From: Mesostigma viride
Lineage: Eukaryota > Streptophyta > Mesostigmatophyceae > Mesostigmatales > Mesostigmataceae
Direction: 5' to 3'
Assembly: GCA_009746045.1 (NCBI GenBank)
Contig: RPFO01000015.1
Location: 968,529 to 1,032,528, forward strand
DNA length: 64,000 nucleotides
The notes beneath the pieces are model-generated. The model was not told the origin of the DNA. It made no database searches and was given only the letters and a program-made list of their open reading frames with translations. Shown in pieces: positions 20,073-30,500 of the stretch (positions are counted from its first letter, which is position 1; each line of letters opens with the position of its first letter). Position numbers and translations under genes: made by a program.

Positions 20073-20686
20073 AGTTAACGTAAAGGATTTACGTTAGATG
20101 GATAGAGATTGTTACGCTCTTTCCAACGGCACCTTGAACGCCTCATTTGGTTAAGGAACGTAAAAGTTATGACGTTTCCTAGGCTGTGCCGACAGTACCC
20201 GGCGCGCCACTGTGGGCGCGTACGGACACAGGATGTACAAGTGTCACTTTGATAGTCCGCAGGACGTTGACAGGACTTGTACAGGACTTGATGGTCAATT
20301 GATAGGTAGGCGCTGTAGCGCGCCAGGACCTATGAGACAATTGATGCTGACTAGTGTACGGATAGGTCCACAGGACTAGCCGTATGGACAATTGATAGAT
20401 CTGCGCGCCAAAGGCGTGCCAGAGTCTGTGTAATCAATTGATTGACAGTTCAGCTGTGACAGTGCAGCTGAATACTTGGACGCGTCCCTAACAACCTATA
20501 TGTGTGACTTGGTCGCACCGGGACGCTAGTTCTTGCGTGCACGTTCTCTTGGCACTGCGACCCTGTCGTCTGTGCTGCGTGCAGTCTTGGAAGTGACGTG
20601 ACTTACGTCTGTGTTTCCTGTTATTAATAAAGGCAACTTCCTGCAAGAACCATGGCGGAATTCGTGGCATTCACTCTCATACAACT
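20073..20686 (+). repeat. 3' LTR of element B
   Basis: 614 bp. Four CAATTGAT octamers at 20296, 20338, 20389 and 20435; AATAAA at 20626-20631. In the 5' copy the first octamer is mutated to CAATAGAT. Confidence 0.92.
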
Positions 20687-20694
20687 ATATCCAT

Positions 20695-20723
20695 GGGTGG
20701 TTTTACCGGATTAGGATACATTT
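20695..20723 (+). repeat. Left TIR of T
   Basis: 29 bp, exact reverse complement of 33221-33249. The inner GGATACATTT recurs once more just inside (about 20741). Confidence 0.88.
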
Positions 20724-21103
20724 TTTTGTCTAGGATACATTTGATGCACTGTGCAGTTTTCAGATGTGTTTGAGGGGGTTGACTGCGCCTAACATGCATT
20801 TTATTGAAGCAATGAGTTTCCCAAGATATACATGATATAAACTAAGACAATTGACCCATTAACGCAATGAGACAACATCAATAAGACAACATATGACAAT
20901 TGAAGGCTGCCCGCAACTTTATTCCAAGCTCATTATTATATGATTCCAAGACCATAATTCTTCCAAGATCGTACATCTTCAAGATATAGCACTACAGACA
21001 CCCACGCGGCTTCCGCGGTCATCACGCTCCTCCTCCAAGACAACTCAACCTTACAGGACGTTGGGCCATCATACGTCCGGAATAATTGTCTCACTTATTA
21101 CAT
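20724..21103 (+). other. T subterminal region
   Basis: No gene. AT-rich, with a second AGGATACATTT copy near the end; the stretch 20860-21100 has no recognisable feature. Confidence 0.5.
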
Positions 21104-21573
21104 AATCGGATTTCTCTGAAAATAGTTTATTAAACAGAATGCGGGAAAGAAAGGGCCGCCACAACCTTGTGGCTGTACATGCAGAGAGGCTTGTTAGACG
21201 AATGGGGACGACGTGTTGTTTACCGGGGAATCCTACTGGCAACTAGCTTTGCCTTTTGTAAGTCAGGCGCCGTTTGTTTGAACGGCCGGCCATGTGTGGA
21301 ATGCTGACGGAAGTTGCGTCAAAAAGCTGTAATAAAATCTGATGTAACCAGCACTCACCAATTGATTGGTGTGCTGCTTGGTTGGGTAGTGTTACAGTTC
21401 AGGGTTGCATTCGAAGAGTACACATGGCCTGACAGCTCAGACGTGTGACAGATGAGCTGGCTGGCTGAATTATTAAATTGTCAGCGTTAGGATATTTCTG
21501 GTTTTGCCGTTTTCCATTTTGACGGTAGGCTTGATAAGCATGGTCGGCGGGTTGTGACCCGTAATTGTTTCTT
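21104..21573 (+). repeat. N2 arm A1
   Basis: About 470 bp, repeated at 22644-23109; ends in AATTGTTTCTT. Confidence 0.85.
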
Positions 21574-22524
21574 TGAATGTGCTCACTGAAGCAGTATGAG
21601 CGGCCTCGCTGCTATGGCGGCGGGGCTAAAGAAAATTAGGCAAAGACCCCGTCCTTGCCTGCTATGAAGTCGCGGGCTTTGCGACTTCACGGCAGGTAGG
21701 GGCGGTTTGAACGGAACGGAAATTTCGCGTTACCAATGTGCCAAGTGGTTCTGGTTGGCACCTTGCTGGGCAGCGTCTCGGTGGTCATAGAAAGTGGGCT
21801 GGGCGCCCCGCCCCGGCTGCTGGTAATTCCAGCAGCGGAGCCAATCATGTCGACTAAGAAGTCCGCAGCTAATGCGGAAACTGTGCGAAGGTCAATAGAT
21901 TAATTTGGATTCCATGAGACTGCGCTGGTAGTCAGTCAGCGGCCCACAGCCTAGGGCGCTGCATGGCGCTGCCTTCGGCTTGGTGCGCGGCCCTTTTTTG
22001 TTATGGGCCAGCGAGGGATATAAGGGTGACGCGCGGCCGGCTAATTTCTTGCGTTCCGGAAGAAAATATATTTGCAAAATTCCCACAAAAGGAACCGAGT
22101 ATCGGAGAGGCGTCTCGGCTGGCAGTGGCAGTGCCTGGCCTTGTCGTCTCTCCCTGCTCAGCACCCGGCAGGTAGCGGTTCAAACCCTGGTGGCGTCGGA
22201 ATGCGAATTTTCTGGGTTTTTATCTGGAATAATATTTTGCTGAGGCGGCTCCGCGGATTCGCTAACCTTTTATCGTCGGGCCCCTTAGGGGTTATTATAG
22301 CCTTGTGCGGGCTGAGTCGCCATGAAGGAGATGTTGCGACACGCCCCACTTTGTGGTCTTTTTATGGAAGCGGCTACCCTCGAGGCTGCCTGGAAGAGGG
22401 GGGGGATTCTTCTTCTTTTCTTTGTTCACTGTTATTGGGGCAACAGTGATCCTATCAAGTTTTGTTTCCTGAACGGCGACAGTGCGGGGGAGGAGGGCAA
22501 TGGCGCCAGGGACTGGGGTGGATC
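21574..22524 (+). other. N2 internal region, no gene
   Basis: Contains a strong hairpin TGAAGTCGC-GGGCTTT-GCGACTTCA near 21664-21690, flanked by CCTGC/GGCAGG. Frames up to 125 codons run through it without recognisable content. Confidence 0.55.
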
Positions 22525-23109
22525 GGGGGGCTCTTGCTCCTGCATGCGAGGGAGACGAGATGACTACTTAAACCTGCCTTTGGCAGGGGCTCTACTCATT
22601 GTTTTCAATCAAATGCTGGTTTTCTTGGGAGCTCAAGTGTCATAATCGGATTTCTCTGAAAATAGTTTATTAAACAGAATGCGGGAAAGAAAGGGCCGCC
22701 ACAACCTTGTGGCTGTACATGCAGAGAGGCTTGTTAGACGAATGGGGACGACTTGTTGTTTACCGGGGAATCCTACTGGCAACTAGCTTTGCCTTTTGTA
22801 AGTCAGGCGCCGTTTGTTTGAACGGCCGGCCATGTGTGGAATGCTGACGGAAGTTGCGTCAAAAAGCTGTAATAAAATCTGATGTAACCAGCACTCACCA
22901 ATTGATTGGTGTGCTGCTTGGTTGGGTAGTGTGTTCAGGGTTGCATTCGAAGAGTACACATGGCCTGACAGCTCAGACGTGTGACAGATGAGCTGGCTGG
23001 CTGAATTATTAAATTGTCAGCGTTAGGATATTTCTGGTTTTGCCGTTTTCCATTTTGACGGTAGGCTTGATAAGCATGGTCGGCGGGTTGTGACCCGTAA
23101 TTGTTTCTT
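22525..23109 (+). repeat. N2 arms B1 and A2 (fused)
   Basis: B1 starts GGGGGGCTCTTGCTCC and ends AAGTGTCATAA, then A2 begins AATCGG. The junction equals element end joined to element start. Confidence 0.85.
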
Positions 23110-23127
23110 CCCACCCATCCCACCCTT

Positions 23128-23248
23128 GGGGGGCTCTTGCTCCTGCATGCGAGGGAGACGAGATGACTACTTAAACCTGCCTTTGGCAGGGGCTCTACTC
23201 ATTGTTTTCAATCAAATGCTGGTTTTCTTGGGAGCTCAAGTGTCATAA
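23128..23248 (+). repeat. N2 arm B2
   Basis: Repeats 22525-22645 with no difference noticed. Confidence 0.85.
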
Positions 23249-23907
23249 CCAAACTTTTTGAGGGATCGCCATGGTTGCATGGTTTCAACACATGCGCCCT
23301 GCACTCATGTGCATCAAAGGTGTTGCGTCTAGTGCCAACTCAGTGTCAAAGAACTGATTCAATCATATTTCCCGTGTGGCCATGAAGGCCCACATGAGTT
23401 AAACATGGCCGAGAGTGATTGCATCATCCTTCTTGGCGACATCGGTCTTGACGACGTCGATGGGGAAGACGGCAGCACCTGCATGTGAACAAAAGAATCC
23501 ATGAATTGTGGCATCCAAAGGCAACAACATATTAGCATCCCATTGAACACGCAGCCACGCTGACCCGGCCATCCAGCCGCCCACGCAGCCACAAAGCCAG
23601 CCAGCTACGCAGTGACGCACCCACCCAGCCACACATCCACGCATCCACGCATCCACGCACCCGGCACCCCCCCCAGCCAGCCAGCCACGCAGCCACGCAG
23701 CCACGCAGCAGCGCAGCCACGCAGCCACGCAGCCACACAGCCACGCACCCTCCTTTCCAGCCAAGCAGCCCCGCAGTCACACAGTCAACCCCCCCATCCC
23801 CCCCACCCCCCACCCCCCACCCACCCACCCACCCACCCACCCCACCCACCCACCCCACCCACCCACCCCACCCACCCACCCCACCCACTCAACACTACAC
23901 GAATGAC
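23249..23907. repeat. Low-complexity block in T (CCACGCAG and CCCA repeats)
   Basis: Iterated CCACGCAG-type octamers (about 23575-23755) followed by a (CCCA)n tract (about 23790-23890). Long frames on both strands (Trp/Gly/Val- or Pro/His-rich) are by-products of these repeats. The 3' end of the leftward poly-Gln gene may lie here. Confidence 0.65.
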
Positions 23908-24208
23908 TCACAAAGAACTGCTGCACCACCGATGATCCCTGCGGGAACTGCTCTGCTGCCGACGGTCCCTGCGAAAACTGCTGCAGTGCCGACAATGCCT
24001 GTGGAATCTGCCACATTGCCGACGCTGCCTGCGGGAACTGAAGCGCTGCTGGTGACGCCATCTGTAACTGAAGTGCTCCCGACGATGCCTGCGGGAACTG
24101 CTGTGTTGCCGGTGACGCCAGCTGTAGATGAAGCACTGCCGACGATGCCTGCGGGAACTGCTGCTGCTGCTGCGGGAACTGCTGCTGCTGCTGCGGGAAC
24201 TGCTGCTG

Positions 24209-24451
24209 CTACTGCGGGAACTGCTGCTGCTGCTGCGGGAACTGCTGCTGCTGCTGCGGGAACTGCTGCTGCTGCTGCGGGAACTGCTGCTGCTGCTGCG
24301 GGAACTGCTGCTGCTGCTGCGGGAACTGCTGGTGCTGCTGCTGCGGCGGCGGCGGCGGCTGCGGGAACTGCTGCTGCTGTTGCTGTAGCTGTTGCTGTTG
24401 CTGTTGCTGTAGCTGTTGCTGTTGCTGTTGTTGTTGCTGTTGTTGTTGTTG

Positions 24452-24536
<85 letters not shown>

Positions 24537-26029
24537 AGTTGTTGCTGCAGTTGCTGCTGCAGTTGCTGCTGCAGTTGCTGCTGCTGCTGCTGCAGTTGCT
24601 GCTCCAGCTGGACCACTTGTTTCTGCACCTCTTGACGCAGCTGCAAACCAAGCTCTTCAACCTTCTTGCTTTGGTTCTCCATAGCTCGTTGCATCTCTCT
24701 CATCGTCTGTTCCACGCCCACCAGTACGGGGGTCGGCGGCGGCAGCGGCTGGGTACGCTCTGGCTGGGTGCGCTCTGGCTGCCGGCGTTTCTCTGCCGGC
24801 TGGGAGGACTTGGCTTTGCTGTTCCGCTTGGGTCGCTGTTGTGCGTTGGTGACGTCCACCAAAGGCGTGGCTGCCTCTGGGGGCTTCACTGTGGGCGGGG
24901 GGGCACGCACTCGCATCCCCCGGCTAGGCGCCGGAGACCACACCGCTGCAGCAGGACCTGAATACAAGGCAAGGGCGGGGTCCCTAGGAAATCCTGTTGT
25001 CAAGATGCATGGGGCCTCAGCGAGGAAGTCCCATGTCATCTGGGACACCAGCTCACCTTGGTGCGACTGGGCCCAGGCGAGAGTGCGCTCAATACGCTCG
25101 TTTCGCGCACTCTCCGGAAATGTGTCAACTACCTTGAATCCGGGGATGTGCCCAGTGGCAGGGTCACGATCGACGACCATGCACACCACATCTGTCATCT
25201 TGATGGTAGAGGATCTCCCCCGTGCCGCATTTGTGTATGCCGATTTTAATGTTTTCTTTGTTGTGTAGGTCGTTTGGGCGACCAGCACCGCTTGCAGCTG
25301 TTTGTCGATGGTGAGGCCCCCCCCCACCACCCCGAGGGTATCCCAGCCAGAAATTTCCACGACAGACAGTGCCATCGGTCCACTGCGGCTAAAAGAGATT
25401 GCAGTAGGGACCGGCGTGCCATCGTCCCACTTTTCAGGAACGCCGGCCTCAGGTAGAGGGGAAAAGAACACAGCCTCCTTAGTGGCGTCCAGCCCCGAAC
25501 CCGGGTTTGAATGACCATGCTCGTCGGCAGGACGCTGAGGAGACATCGCGGAATCTTTCTCGTTTGTCGCATTTGCAGCCCCATCATGATGGAAGTCATC
25601 CTCTGCCCCTGCAGCTTCATCATCACAACCGCCATCATCTTCGAAAGTCAGGTCATCCTCGGTGACGGGCGTGCGAAACGAAACATCCGGGCACTCTGGG
25701 CTGATAGTGGAAGGCTCCGTGGGCTTAATGTTGCTAGTGTGCCCTGGCTGCTCGAGCGTGGCGCACGGCTGGCATCGTGGAGGGCCGCCGCAGTCAGAGC
25801 ATTGCCATTCCGTGCCGTCACCGTCGTCTGCGTGCCTGAAAATATGCGTACAGATGCCGTGCAGGACCTTGCCACATCGGCCGGCGCATTGGTGGTTTGC
25901 ACCGGCCAAAAAATCTACTTTCATGGCACCAGATTTCTTTCCTAGCACCCATTTTCTACAATCGTCCCCGGCATAACACAAATCAATCAATTCGTCCATG
26001 TCATCGCTTCGGCTATCAGCATCGGGCAT
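24209..26029 (-). CDS. Poly-Gln protein of T with Cys/His cluster
   Basis: ATG at 26029; 606 residues. The N-terminus holds a Cys/His-rich module (HQCAGRCGKVLHGICTHIF... WQCSDCGGPPRCQPC, about residues 47-90) that looks like a zinc-binding finger. An acidic linker follows, then a conserved-looking domain (about 200-345), a basic nuclear-signal-like stretch (KRNSKAKSS, then KRRQPERTQPER), a coiled-coil segment, a run of over 30 Gln and QQQQQFPQ repeats. The frame stops at a CAG-to-TAG change (24208-24210) inside the QQQFPQ repeats; beyond it the same reading continues with QFPQ repeats to about 23910, so the stop looks like a recent nonsense mutation. Divergent from the transposase gene in the same element, so probably a DNA-binding partner. 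Family not recognised. Confidence 0.65.
24460..24536. repeat. (CTG)n microsatellite
   Basis: About 25 uninterrupted CTG units (CAG on the minus strand), flanked by GTTGCTGTT variants; encodes the poly-Gln run of the minus-strand gene. Confidence 0.9.
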
Positions 26030-26204
26030 AGTTCCCGTGGCTAGTGCCCATCATTCTTTCCACCTTGAGCGGGGCGAAGTCACGAATTCAAGCGCGAAGT
26101 GCATTTGAATCAAGCGGGAACTGGGTGACACTGCTTGATGACGTGCAGCTCCAAGGCATGCAAATGATGCAATGTATCAAAGATACGATACGCAAAGTTC
26201 AGGT

Positions 26205-26720
26205 GTTCAGGTGAAGCCGTGAAGACGTGAAGCCGTGAAGCCGTGAAGACGTGGTGAAGACAGGTGAAGACGCGGTGAAGACGTGAAGACGTGAAGACGT
26301 GAAGACGTGAAGACGTGAAGACACGATACGGCAAGTTCAGGTGAAGTTCAGGTGTTCAGGTGAAGCCGTGAAGACGTGAAGACGTGAAGCCGTGAAGACG
26401 TGGTGAAGACAGGTGAAGACGCGGTGAAGACGTGAAGACGTGAAGACGTGAAGACGTGAAGACGTGAAGACGTGAAGACACGATACGGCAAGTTCAGGTG
26501 AAGTTCAGGTGTTCAGGTGAAGCCGTGAAGACGTGAAGACGTGAAGCCGTGAAGACGTGGTGAAGACAGGTGAAGACGCGGTGAAGACGTGAAGACGTGA
26601 AGACGTGCATGCAAGGTATCAAAGATACGATACGCCGCAAGTTCAGGTGAAGTCGTGAAGCCGTGAAGCCGTGAAGACGTGAAGACGTGAAGACGTGAAG
26701 ACCAGGACTGTCACATGAAG
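26205..26720. repeat. GAAGACGT minisatellite with higher-order repeat
   Basis: Runs of GAAGACGT/GAAGCCGT octamers arranged in units of about 155 bp that each restart with GATACGGCAAGTTCAGGTGAA (near 26323 and 26479, degenerate near 26166 and 26628). Lies upstream of the poly-Gln gene. Translated frames here are artefacts. Confidence 0.85.
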
Positions 26721-26789
26721 ACTGGGACGTGAAGACAAGTTGCAGCACTCAGCCGCAGCAGTCGCACGCAGGTAGAAACGAGTATTGCT

Positions 26790-27190
26790 GCTTGAATCTG
26801 TCAAGACCCCATCGAATGTAAAACAGGTTTTTCGTAAAGAAATCCGATGTGTGGGCGGGCTTTACATAGTGCTTCTGTCCAAGCACTACCGGGTGTAAAA
26901 CAGTATACTTCTTGAAGAAATCAGTTGGGGCTTTGTTGGGCGTCACATTTGACCGGTGGGCGGAGTTTCCTGCTTCTGTGAAGGCGCCATCGAATGTAGA
27001 TCAGTAGATTTTCTAAAGAAATCTGAGGTGTGGGCGGGGCCTTTATTGCTTGTGTCCATCCACCACCGGATGTAGAACAGTAGACTTATTGAAGAAATCA
27101 GTTTGGGGCTTTGTTGGGCGCCACATTTGAGCGGTGGGCGGGGTTTCTTGCTTCTGTCCAAGCACCACCGGGTGTAATACAGTAGATTTC
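26790..27190 (+). repeat. Degenerate tandem repeats between the two divergent T genes
   Basis: Four to five imperfect copies of an 85-95 bp unit containing AGAAATC.G, TGTGGGCGG, CTTCTGTCCA and CACCGGGTGTAA.ACAGTA. The last copy ends 8 bases before the ATG at 27199. Position in the shared intergenic region suggests promoter or transposase-binding repeats; this is inference. Confidence 0.6.
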
Positions 27191-27198
27191 CTATTAAC

Positions 27199-27741
27199 AT
27201 GGATGAAGAATGGGATGTGCCAGACCTGGTGGATTCGGATGCGAGTTCTGAAGCTAGTTGGGGCGTGGATTCTGACGGCTCTGACGACGACCTGCTTCAC
27301 ACGGAAATGGGGCCCGGCACGTCTTCCTCTCGAGCGAAGCGCAGTGGGAAGAAAGATGGCGCCCGGCTTCTCGCCTCCAAATTGAAGTCCGTTGACAAGG
27401 ACATCGCCAAGGCCAGGAAGTGCGGTCCGACTTGTGGGGAGCATTGCCTCGAGAAGGTGGGCACCTTACTTACCGATACCAGGTCGTGGACTGCCTTTCG
27501 AGAGTTCCTGTACAACCAAACGGACCAGCAGCGCATGGCCTCCCTTTGCGACGTGATCCGGTCGGCCGGCGTGGGCAACATCGAGGTAGAATCCCCTGCT
27601 GACGGTGGCCGTTACAAGAAGTACATCATTACCGGCCCTTTACACGTGGACGTGGTGATTGCGGGGTGCATGTACACCGTCACCGGTTGTGCATCTGCCA
27701 TCCGGAAGATGGCCGGCGTTATCCGGGCGATCGACTTGGAA
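27199..27741 (+). pseudogene. Transposase of T, N-terminal part
   Basis: ATG at 27199 begins an acidic segment (MDEEWDVPDLVDSDASSE), then a basic patch and a Cys-containing helical region (KCGPTCGEHCLEKVG) and a conserved-looking block (YKKYIITGPLHVDVV). Near 27741 the sense passes by one frame into the next segment (NNLVASVVSAKEYFLT...). Either an indel or a small intron accounts for this. Confidence 0.6.
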
Positions 27742-29089
27742 CAATCTGGTGGCGTCGGTCGTGTCGGCGAAGGAGTATTTCCTGACCGTGCATCCCAACG
27801 ACCTAGCGACTTTCGGTGTTGGTCTGGAGCACGCACCACCTGAGCGTGATGCTCGGGGGCGTTCGGAGGTTGGCGAACACGCAGCAATGTGGATGCACGA
27901 GTTGGTGCAGCAGATCGCAGACCATGACCCGACTCATGCTGGCGTTGTCTTCATGGACGTCATGTCCATCAAGGAGATGCACGCCATGTACGTTGAAGAC
28001 GTGGTGGCAGAAGCGGGGGAAGGGGCCCAGGTGCTAGGCTACAACGCATTCTACCGCATCTGGCGCACCTACTGCAAAGGCGACTACTTCCCAGGGCAGA
28101 GGAGCCCGAAGGTGGTGGTATGCCCGCACAACAAGAGCACCGGTCACTGCGCGGACTGCGTGGAACTGCGCATGCGGCGCCGCGGTGCTTCAACTGAGGC
28201 ACAACGGAAGTACGTCGACAACCAAATCAAGCAGCATGTCGCTCTGGCCTGGTTTACCCGCCAGAACTATTGGTTGAGGCGCGAGCTTGCCTGCGCGATG
28301 GTGGCCGCTATGTTGACGGCCATTTTGTCGATCAACCTCGACAAGCTGGATCACGCCAAGACATACTGGCCGAAGCTGGTGGGGGGGCCTGACTCATGGG
28401 GCAGCTATGCAGGTGGCATGATGCCGTTCTCGCTCTTCTGTGCGGCCGTCCATGGGTACAAGGCGATGTGGTTCATCGTTCTCGCATGGGTCCTCATGAC
28501 CGACAACCTCTCCGGCAGTGTCACCGTCACGATGCTGATGCACATCCTGGCGCAGTTGATGAGGGACCAGCCATGGAGGAGGGCGGGGCTGCCGCACATG
28601 CCCAGGTGTTTGGTCCTGCAACTGGACGGTGGGAGTGAAAACCGGAATCACACCGTCTTACTGTTTGCATGGTGGCTCGTACACGTTGGCTTCTTCGACG
28701 TCGTCGAAATGCACCGCATGCTCGTGGGCCACACGCACGCCGACCCAGATCAGAAATTCGGCGTGCTTGTGGCCTACATGAGACACGCTGTGGCGGGGGG
28801 GCCTAGCTTCGTGCACAAGTACCCAACTTTGGAGAGCTGGGTGGCGGCCATAGAAGAGGCATTCCGTCAGCCTAGTGGTGCAGCTGCGAACTGCAACTCG
28901 ACCGTCCCCGCTGGCACGGAGGTCAAGGTATTGGGGGTCGCTTACGATGTCAGGAACTTTCTCACTCCGTTGCAGCGCGAGTCGTTTGCCGGTTGGTGCA
29001 GCTCGGTAGATTGGATGACCGGTAGGGAGGATCAGGTTATCAAGGTCACCAGGGTGCGTGGTGATGTCGTGCAGCCTGCGTGCAGCGAG
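27742..29089 (+). pseudogene. DUF7869-like transposase core of T
   Basis: Continues the previous entry. A Cys/His motif (VVCPHNKSTGHCADCVELR) is followed by a long helical region and then LVLQLDGGSENRNHTVLLFAWWLV (28610-28680) and MLVGHTHADPDQKFGVL (about 28720-28770). The paired LD..SEN.N and VGHTH.D.DQ.F signatures are typical, to my knowledge, of the DUF7869 transposase-like domain widespread in algal, plant and animal repeats. The acidic residues in these motifs, with VVFMDVMSIKEMH upstream, are candidate metal ligands. It reads into the GC-rich minisatellite. Confidence 0.7.
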
Positions 29090-30500
29090 GCGCAGCCGGC
29101 GCACGGAGGGGCGGCGCCATCGGTGCGCGGCGGAACGGCAGCGGCGGCGCAGCCGGCACGCGGCGGGGCAGGGCAGTTGGCGGGCAGCGGGGCGGCGCTG
29201 CCGGTGCGCGGCGGGGCGGGGCAGTCGGCGGGCGGCGGGGCGGGGCAGTCGACGGGCGGCGGGGCAGGGCCGTCGGCGTGCGGGGGGCCAGCGGTGCTGC
29301 CGGCGCGCGTGGGCGGCGGGGCGGGGCTGTCGACGGGCGGCGGGGCGGGGCAGTCGACGGGCGGCGGGGCGGGGCAGTCGACGGGCGGCGGGGCAGGGCC
29401 GTCGGCGCGCGGGGGGCCAGCGGCGCTGCCGGCGCGCGTGGGCGGCGGGGCGGGGCAGTCGACGGGCGGCGGGGCAGGGCCGTCGGCGCGCGGGGGCCAG
29501 CGGCGCTGCCGGCGCGCGTGGGCGGCGGGGCGGGGCTGTCGACGGGCGGCGGGGCGGGGCAGTCGACGGGCGGCGGGGCAGGGCCGTCGGCGTGCGGGGG
29601 GCCAGCGGTGCTGCCGGCGCGCGTGGGCGGCGGGGCGGGGCTGTCGACGGGCGGCGGGGCGGGGCAGTCGACGGGCGGCGGGGCAGGGCCGTCGGCGCGC
29701 GGGGGCCAGCGGCGCTGCCGGCGCGCGTGGGCGGCGGGGCGGGGCAGTCGACGGGCGGCGGGGCGGGGCAGTCGACGGGCGGCGGGGCAGGGCCGTCGGC
29801 GCGCGGGGGCCAGCGGCGCTGCCGGCGCGCGTGGGCGGCGGGGCGGGGCTGTCGACGGGCGGCGGGGCGGGGCAGTCGACGGGTGGCGGGGCAGGGCCGT
29901 CGGCGCGCGGGGGCCAGCGGCGCTGCCGGCGCGCGTGGGCGGCGGGGCGGGGCTGTCGACGGGTGGCGGGGCGGGGCAGTCGACGGGCGGCGGGGCAGGG
30001 CCGTCGGCGCGCGGGGGCCAGCGGTGCTGCCGGCGCGCGTGGGCGGCGGGGCGGGGCTGTCGACGGGCGGCGGGGCGGGGCAGTCGACGGGCGGCGGGGC
30101 AGGGCCGTCGGCGCGCGGGGGCCAGCGGCGCTGCCGGCGCGCGTGGGCGGCGGGGCGGGGCTGTCGACGGGCGGCGGGGCGGGGCAGGGCGGCGGGGCAG
30201 GGCCGTCGGCGTGCGGGGGGCAGCGGCGCTGCCGGCGCGCGTGGGCGGCGGGGCGGGGCTGTCGACGGGCGGCGGGGCGGGGCAGTCGACGGGCGGCGGG
30301 GCAGGGCCGTCGGCGCGCAGGGGGCCAGCGGCGCTGCCGGCGCGCGTGGGCGGCGGGGCGGGCCGGCACAGCTGGCATGCGGCGGGGCGGGGCTGTCGAC
30401 GGGCGGCGGGGCGGGGCAGTCGACGGGCGGCGGGGCGGGGCAGCCGGCGCGCGGCGGGCCGGCGGCGCAGCCGGCGGGCGGCGGAGCGGCACAGCCGGTG
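29090..30500. repeat. GC-rich coding minisatellite in the transposase gene
   Basis: About 1.4 kb made of GGGCGGCGGGGCGGGGCAG-type and TCGACGGGCGG modules, grouped in units of about 75-130 bp that each contain a GCTGCCGGCGCGCGTG tag (around 29291, 29425, 29502, 29611, 29715 and onward to 30336). Unit lengths vary by one base (GGGGG versus GGGGGG before CCAGC), so the reading frame changes between units. All six frames stay open for hundreds of codons; none of these long frames is evidence of a gene by itself. Confidence 0.85.

Larger units (their letters stand above)
12892..20686 (+). mobile_element. Copia-like LTR retrotransposon B (near full length)
   Basis: LTRs of 616 and 614 bp (about 98-99% identical by eye), ends AGTTAACG and ATACAACT, perfect TSD ATATC (12887-12891 and 20687-20691). 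Internal order: ORF1, gag with a CCHC knuckle, integrase, aspartic protease, RT, RNase H, 3' untranslated region, purine tract. All domains are present, but ORF1, gag and RT each have at least one frameshift. Copia elements normally run protease, integrase, RT, RNase H; here protease follows integrase. It is inserted in gypsy E between protease and RT. Confidence 0.92.
21104..23248 (+). mobile_element. DIRS/Ngaro-like non-autonomous element N2
   Basis: Same split-direct-repeat plan as N1: A1 21104-21573, unique 21574-22524, B1 22525-22645 joined to A2 22644-23109, 18-bp spacer, B2 23128-23248. A arms differ by a 4-bp indel and a few bases. The first 24 bases match the N1 end (AATCGGATTTCTCTGAAAAT), but the rest differs, so it is a separate family with a common terminus. 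No TSD is seen (CAT lies at both ends, but it may belong to the B arm). No protein is encoded. Confidence 0.83.

Noticed and set aside
23612-23935. Pro/His/Thr-rich and Trp/Gly-rich proteins at 23400-23935
   Set aside because: Translations of CCACGCAG and CCCA repeats in several frames; not genes.
26205-26720. CRISPR-like array
   Set aside because: The short repeats are contiguous octamers with higher-order units and no unique spacers; context is a eukaryotic transposon.
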